From NCBI RefSeq assembly GCF_000306255.2, contig NZ_AKWY02000015.1, positions 1 to 56,000 on the forward strand: a DNA stretch of 56,000 nucleotides, given 5' to 3'. Below the pieces are notes generated by a model. That model was not told the DNA's origin. It saw only the letters and a list, made by a program, of their open reading frames with translations, and did no database searches. The stretch comes from Leptospira noguchii serovar Panama str. CZ214. Its GTDB lineage: Bacteria; Spirochaetota; Leptospiria; Leptospirales; Leptospiraceae. A program made the translations under genes and the position numbers. Positions 49,251 to 56,000 of the stretch are shown in pieces (position 1 is the first letter of the stretch; each line of letters opens with the position of its first letter).

Positions 49251-49510
49251 TGTTTCTGATTTTATAATTAGTCTTTTGTAAATCTATATCTATAAATCAA
49301 CTTTATAATATTAAAAAATATTTAAATTTTATATATTCGTTCTTAAGAATTCGTCATGCGAGTTATATGATAGATATTTAAAATTCTAATTCTAAAAGAA
49401 GATTTTTTTACTCAGAGCTATAAAAAGTACCGAATTTTTCCCTTGGAATCAGGTTTTATGATAAAAATTTAATGTATTCGATTTTATAAGGGTAGTAGGG
49501 ATTTATGAAA
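49251..49510 (+). repeat. Left flanking direct repeat of the PIN-GNAT cassette (includes an F unit)
   Basis: It contains CTATAAATCAACTTTATAAT, then AATATTTAAATTTTATATATTC, then an F unit (49411-49498) with ATAAAAATTTAATGTATTCG and ATTTTATAAGGGTAGTAG. The same blocks appear in the same order at 51826-52030. Identity is partial but extends over about 180 bases. Confidence 0.55.
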
Positions 49511-49618
49511 TATCATCGTTTATATTTTTTGTTTTGAAAAAGTTAATACTTTATAAAAATATTATAAATTGATTCTGCGAGGAGATGATTCTATATAAAA
49601 GTTCGATTTAAATATTAT

Positions 49619-49686
49619 AAACTATTTCAAAAATGTCTTATAATAATTAGAATTTTAAATAAAGATAAAGTGTCTTTGAGATAGTT
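49619..49686. repeat. C-family short inverted-repeat element, copy C3
   Basis: The left end AACTATTTCAAAAATG and right end TGTCTTTGAGATAGTT are imperfect inverted repeats. It lies 43 bp after the stop of the ASCH gene. Confidence 0.5.
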
Positions 49687-49729
49687 TTTAGTCTTTAAAT
49701 TGAGCTAAGACAATTTTTTAACGGAGCAT

Positions 49730-50155
49730 TTATAATTGCTTTTCCATTTTTATAATTACTTTCTCATCTACAAATTTAAAGTTTTGTGGAATTGCGCCTC
49801 GAATGCCTAATTGAAAGGGCTTAAGAGGTTTTTTTAATTTGCTTACATTCTTAATTTTGATCCCTACTCCTTTTACTTTTCCATAAAAATAAGTGTAAAA
49901 GCGATTTTTATCAATTCCTCCTTGGTGAGAAAATTGATTCCAAAGAGAATCTGGAGTATCAATTACTATGGAATCAATTTTAGCGAAGCCAATGATTTTT
50001 TGCTCTGGGCTAGACGAATAAATTACAATGGTTTCTACATTTTGGTTGGAGAATTTTTTTCTAAATTCTATATTTTTTTCACCATTGATAATTTTATGAG
50101 CGAATTCAGGTTTAATTGGTAAAAATACTACTCTGTGATTCTTTGAATTAGCCAC
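49730..50155 (-). CDS. ASCH-domain (PUA-like) protein
   Basis: A 141-residue protein made of one ASCH domain: FLPIKPEFAHKIINGEKNIEFRKK split as the first strand-helix-strand (about 10-33), VETIVIYSSSPEQKIIGFAKI (about 40-60), and a C-terminal strand region. ASCH proteins are RNA-binding PUA relatives; the E. coli member YqfB hydrolyses N4-acetylcytidine. The start is a GTG at 50155 with AGGAA upstream, 28 bp inside the end of the PIN-GNAT gene, so the two are translated together. It may be an antitoxin, an RNA reader or an ac4C hydrolase; the choice is open. Confidence 0.8.
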   Translation of the reverse strand: MANSKNHRVVFLPIKPEFAHKIINGEKNIEFRKKFSNQNVETIVIYSSSPEQKIIGFAKIDSIVIDTPDSLWNQFSHQGGIDKNRFYTYFYGKVKGVGIKIKNVSKLKKPLKPFQLGIRGAIPQNFKFVDEKVIIKMEKQL

Positions 50156-51594
50156 GATAATTGTTCCTGTCTGATTTTTTGGATCGATTGAATTGGTCCC
50201 TTGACAATCCCCATTTTAGAAAGTTCATTATAGTGAACTGGTTGTTCTAGGATTCTCGATTCCCTGAAAAGTACAACTAAAACTTCTTTCTTTGTTAAAT
50301 TTTCAATTTCCGAAAAAGAATACACTGTCCTTTGTCCGATTTTGCGAATAATTTCTTTCGAATCTTTAGAACGAAAAGTAAATTCACAAATCCCCACTGC
50401 GACTAAAGAACGAACATCTTCTGATCGGTAGAATAACAAAATATCTCCAGATACCAATTGTTTGTTGTGTGAATGACAAAGATATGCTTTGCGAATTGTA
50501 TTTTCTACAGGTAGAAAATATGTGAAAAAATCTCCTTGTTTTTCCGTCTCTCGAAATAATAGACGTGAATATTGAGGTTGAATTGGGACTAAATATATAG
50601 AAACCCCATCAAATTTTTCGATGCCAGGCCCAAAGTGAATTTGAAATTCAAGAGAGGTTAATCTAGAGGAACTTTGTATTGGTATTATATTTTTCACAAA
50701 AACTAACTCTTCTCTTTCATTTCTTACCGGTATTGCGCGAAATCCAAAATCTTCTAGAAAGTTTATTAATTGAATTTGATGTTCATAAGTTGTTAAGTAT
50801 AAGTGTACAAATTTTTCATGTCTTGCTATTCGTATAACTGATTTTAATAATAGTTCTCCTAATTTATATCCTGAAAACTTTGCCGATACTTTAAATGTAT
50901 TTAATTTGAGAATTTTGCCTTTAAGTCCTTTAATTTGATCTTTTGTTTCTTCAGCGAAAATGCAAATAGCAGCAAGGACATTTTCTCTTTGAATGATAAT
51001 TGCTTCACGGTGTTCACGTTTACATTTTTGAAGCCAAGTGTCAAAATTCGGATAAGATTCTCTTAAACTTTCAAAGATAGGATCCTTGTCATTTAAACTA
51101 TAAACGGGAATTCTTTTTACAATATCTGGTATTAAAACTTTATCAGGGAATAATCGTAAAAGAAGATCGAGTATTTCATTTAAGCTGAGAACTCGATCTT
51201 GGACACATAGTGATTTCGCCTTCTTTCGTAGGGCATTGTCGTCAGAAACAAAATAATCAATTGCGTTATAATAAACAGTAGCCAGCATTTCAATGTCTAT
51301 ATTGTCGTGAGGATTCAGTTTCGGATTTCCTAGAACTGATAAAATGTCTTTTGTTACTTCTGGTGGATGTTTTAATTCTTTATATTTTTTATATGTTTCT
51401 ATTCGAATTTGTTTTCTTATCGAATCTTGATCGTTTTCAATATCTTTTCTTCCAGCGGGATGAAGATATATATCTATGTTATTGTTTCTGCAGAGTGAAA
51501 TGAATTCTAACGCAGTCTGGCGTTGAATTTCAATGTCCTTCTCATAAACGGGTTCCAATGGAATCAATATATTTGTATCTATAAGAATTTTCAT
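50128..51594 (-). CDS. PIN - GNAT - PUA/EVE-like fusion protein
   Basis: A 488-residue three-domain protein. Residues 1-135 form a PIN-type RNase domain: LIDTN with D6, D51 in GRKDIEN, D100 in NIDIEML and D118/D119 in FVSDD give the acidic cluster. Residues about 165-300 form a GNAT acetyltransferase with the acetyl-CoA loop at SGYKLGELL (241-249) and a C-terminal FLEDFGF. Residues about 325-485 resemble ASCH/EVE PUA-like domains: VSIYLVPIQPQYSRLLF parallels the start of the downstream ASCH protein, and SGDILLFYRS follows. No membrane segment is present. Fusing RNA cleavage, acetyl transfer and RNA recognition suggests an RNA-directed toxin or defence effector; the assignment is inferred. Confidence 0.75.
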   Translation of the reverse strand: MKILIDTNILIPLEPVYEKDIEIQRQTALEFISLCRNNNIDIYLHPAGRKDIENDQDSIRKQIRIETYKKYKELKHPPEVTKDILSVLGNPKLNPHDNIDIEMLATVYYNAIDYFVSDDNALRKKAKSLCVQDRVLSLNEILDLLLRLFPDKVLIPDIVKRIPVYSLNDKDPIFESLRESYPNFDTWLQKCKREHREAIIIQRENVLAAICIFAEETKDQIKGLKGKILKLNTFKVSAKFSGYKLGELLLKSVIRIARHEKFVHLYLTTYEHQIQLINFLEDFGFRAIPVRNEREELVFVKNIIPIQSSSRLTSLEFQIHFGPGIEKFDGVSIYLVPIQPQYSRLLFRETEKQGDFFTYFLPVENTIRKAYLCHSHNKQLVSGDILLFYRSEDVRSLVAVGICEFTFRSKDSKEIIRKIGQRTVYSFSEIENLTKKEVLVVLFRESRILEQPVHYNELSKMGIVKGPIQSIQKIRQEQLSWLIQRITE

Positions 51595-51825
51595 ATATTC
51601 TATATTATTGAAATCGGAATTTACTGTAGGTTTTCTAAGATAAAATTTATAAAAATTTACTACTTGAAAGTCTTATAATGCAGAAATTTAGCTAATTTAT
51701 TATATAGTTCTGATATAATTTGTTAGAATAGCCTTATCCTATTAAAAGGTTAGAAATTATTGCGTTTTAGGTTCTGAAATAGAGCTCTAAATCATTTTTG
51801 AGATAATTTTTATTTTTTACTATCT

Positions 51826-52030
51826 TTATAAGTGTTTTCTTGTGGATCTTGTTCTTATAAATAGACTTTTTAATATTATAAAGTATTTAAATTTTATACA
51901 TTTCCTATAATTATAAAACAGATTACACGGTACTTGTTATAGGTAGAGTTTTACGATAAAAATTGAAGACGTTCAATTTTATAAAGATCAGTAGTCTTAC
52001 GAAGATTAGATGTTTATATTTGTATGATTG
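51826..52030 (+). repeat. Right flanking direct repeat of the PIN-GNAT cassette
   Basis: It contains TTATAAATAGACTTTTTAAT, AGTATTTAAATTTTATACATT, ATAAAAATTGAAGACGTTC and ATTTTATAAAGATCAGTAG, in the same order and spacing as the left repeat (49251-49510). Similarity is clear but degenerate. Confidence 0.55.
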
Positions 52031-52718
52031 GAGTAATTCTTACAGGTTTTTCAATAATGTAAGTTTGTTTCAATGTTCAAATTACTTATTTGGTTCTTCA
52101 AATCTTGAAATTTATACGCAGTTTAAAAATGAACCTTTCTAAAACGTCATCAGTAAAATGTAGGAACTTTCATATTTTTGTGAAACTAAAGCGTCTTGCT
52201 TCTATACTCGCTCGACAGGATTAAACGGATTGCTTATACCGAACTTATGTTATTTAAAAGACTGCGGTTTTGGGCTCGAAAAATTTCTATAAAAACACAA
52301 AATCTAAGTTTCAAAAACAAGATTTTTCTTGTACTAAATTTTCTCTCAGGCATCCTTGGTTTAGGTGAAGACCACCGGCCTCGGAACTGGGGGTTTCGTT
52401 GCAAACTCCGTGAAATTTTTTGCTCTCTGCTTTCGCTCCCAGAACCGGGGTTTTCAAATAGAGTCGTGCCTACAGAAAAATTTGGTGAGTATGACGAAAA
52501 GTGAGATTTCTCAATCGAACAATGCTGGATGAGTTCCTACATTTTATTTTTTATGAAAAAATTAATTTTCAGAAAGAAGATTCACAAAAAAAGTCTCCAA
52601 CTTTAAGAGTACGGTTTTAAAGAATTTGAATACTTAGAAATCATTGAAATATTGATCTGAGTTTTATTCTATACCAAATTGGAAAAAAGGTATTTAGCAA
52701 TTTCCGTGCCGGATTTGA

Positions 52719-52748
52719 TTGACGTCTAGCCTACCTTAAAAATACTGT
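52719..52748 (+). promoter_or_regulatory. Possible promoter of the tRNA-secE-nusG-rpl unit
   Basis: TTGACG (52719-52724) followed after 18 bp by TACTGT (52743-52748). The -35 is good and the -10 is poor; it lies 42 bp upstream of tRNA-Thr on the correct strand. Assigned by position and partial consensus only. Confidence 0.35.
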
Positions 52749-52777
52749 GAATTCCTAGGCATCTTTAGCAGAGAGCC

Positions 52778-52868
<91 letters not shown>

Positions 52869-52869
52869 G

Positions 52870-52944
<75 letters not shown>

Positions 52945-52978
52945 AAGATACTTCTCTCTCTGCGTTGGCCTATAAAAT

Positions 52979-53182
<204 letters not shown>

Positions 53183-53209
53183 ATCGAAAGGAATCTTAAA
53201 GTTATCTCC

Positions 53210-53755
<546 letters not shown>

Positions 53756-53781
53756 GAGAAAGAACAAAGGAAGTTCTATTC

Positions 53782-54210
53782 ATGGCAGCGAAAAAAGTAG
53801 TAAAGCAGATTAAACTTCAGGTAGAAGCGGGTAAAGCAAATCCTGCACCTCCTGTTGGTCCGGCTCTTGGTCAGGCTGGTCTGAACATTATGGAGTTCTG
53901 CAAACAATTCAATGAAAGATCCAAAGCACAGATCGGGCTCAAGCTTCCGGTTGTGATCACTGTTTTTTCAGATCGTAGTTTTACATTCATCACTAAATCA
54001 CCTCCGGCTGCTCTTTTAGTTAAGAAGGCAATTGGGTTGGAAACCGGATCTGCGACCCCTCACACACACAAGGTCGGGAAGATCACTCGTAAACAATTGG
54101 AAGAGATCGCTAAAACTAAAATGGAAGATCTCAATGCAAACGACATAGACGCAGCCGTGAATATTATCGCGGGAACTTGCCGCTCCATGGGCGTCACTGT
54201 AGAGGCTTAG
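53782..54210 (+). CDS. rplK: 50S ribosomal protein L11
   Basis: A 142-residue L11 with the conserved Pro-rich start [24 protein letters not shown] and a C-terminal rRNA-binding domain ending [13 protein letters not shown]. It binds the GTPase centre of 23S rRNA. AAAGGAAG lies upstream of the ATG. It is the first of four ribosomal genes in standard order. Confidence 0.97.
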
Positions 54211-54216
54211 AATCAG

Positions 54217-55481
<1,265 letters not shown>

Positions 55482-55518
55482 TATAATAAAAGACTAAACG
55501 GAATCAAAGGAGCATATA

Positions 55519-55899
<381 letters not shown>

Positions 55900-55951
55900 T
55901 TGTTTCGTTAGAACTCTGTTAGCGCTAGCTTTCAAAAATCCTTTCACTCAA

Positions 55952-55982
55952 AGCAAGGAGGCCCGGTTGACGGCCCCTTGCT
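55952..55982 (+). terminator. Strong hairpin between rplL and the expected rpoB
   Basis: AGCAAGG-a-GGCC (55952-55963) pairs with GGCCCCTTGCT (55972-55982), 11 base pairs with one bulged A and an 8-nt loop. The following sequence (CGTTTGTATTTA) is not a strong T tract, so partial attenuation or an RNA-processing site is more likely than full termination, as is usual between rplL and rpoB. Confidence 0.6.
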
Positions 55983-56000
55983 CGTTTGTATTTACAGCCT

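Larger units (their letters stand above)
49000..49729. other. AT-rich intergenic region downstream of the PIN-GNAT cassette
   Basis: It holds A8 (49134-49230, reverse), the left flanking repeat (49251-49510) and C3 (49619-49686). No gene is supported. Confidence 0.65.

Noticed and set aside
52196..52504. 102-codon plus-strand open frame before the tRNA genes
   Set aside because: Begins inside a D-type fragment with no ribosome-binding site and odd composition; no recognisable domain. A small basic protein cannot be fully excluded.

Overview
The window is chromosomal DNA from a pathogenic Leptospira, most probably L. interrogans or a close relative. The evidence is low G+C content, spirochaetal short lipoprotein signals, a LruB-type imelysin lipoprotein, a thermolysin-like lipoprotein, a FliD gene, an IS5/IS427-type element of the kind common in this genus, and long non-coding gaps packed with interspersed repeats. 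Species and locus assignment come from memory of gene content and order, not from a search.

Layout. 1-376 is the 5' part of an IS5-family element on the minus strand; a second complete copy in opposite orientation lies at 12212-13076. Between them are a small Zn-ribbon/OB-fold protein (871-1227), an iron-linked minus-strand locus (8805 to 1847: TonB-dependent receptor, LruB imelysin, di-haem cytochrome c oxidoreductase, second imelysin, with Fur-like boxes before the receptor and before lruB), and a thermolysin-family lipoprotein (9773-12184). 14250-19735 is a tightly coupled minus-strand operon: polyphosphate kinase, FAD-linked 2-hydroxyacid dehydrogenase, GNAT-nitrilase fusion, TMEM220-like membrane protein. 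Then come an M23 peptidase, a GlpF-type channel, fliD with an unknown co-transcribed partner, a DUF4304-like orphan, two tandem 7TM-PAS-SpoIIE phosphatases, ribF, several secreted or lipoproteins, bcp-pepA, a DUF4846-like protein, a RidA-family gene with a membrane protein, and an overlapping plus-strand run (methyltransferase, DEAD-box helicase, cell-wall amidase, GerMN-like protein, large membrane protein). The window closes with tRNA-Thr, tRNA-Trp, secE, nusG, rplK, rplA, rplJ and rplL, cut just before the expected rpoB.

The most unusual locus is 49730-51594: a PIN-GNAT-PUA/EVE-like fusion protein overlapping a small ASCH-domain gene, bracketed by degenerate direct repeats and about 1.2 kb from the tRNA pair. 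It looks like an accessory RNA-targeting module (toxin-antitoxin or defence) and is the best candidate for an undescribed system.

The intergenic DNA holds at least six repeat families, named here by me. A: about 90-100 bp, termini AGAGTTGTTGAAAAAT / ATTTTTCAACAACTCT. B: about 165 bp, termini CTTGTCCCAAAAC. C: about 65 bp, termini ATCTCAAAAAT. D: 150-360 bp modular elements with ends resembling AACGTGAGTTCG. E: short palindrome-like TGTRGGAACTNCYACA motifs. F: about 88-bp units around GGAATCAGTGTTTTGTGATA. One A copy lies inside a B copy, and another A copy is split by a B copy, so both families have been mobile.
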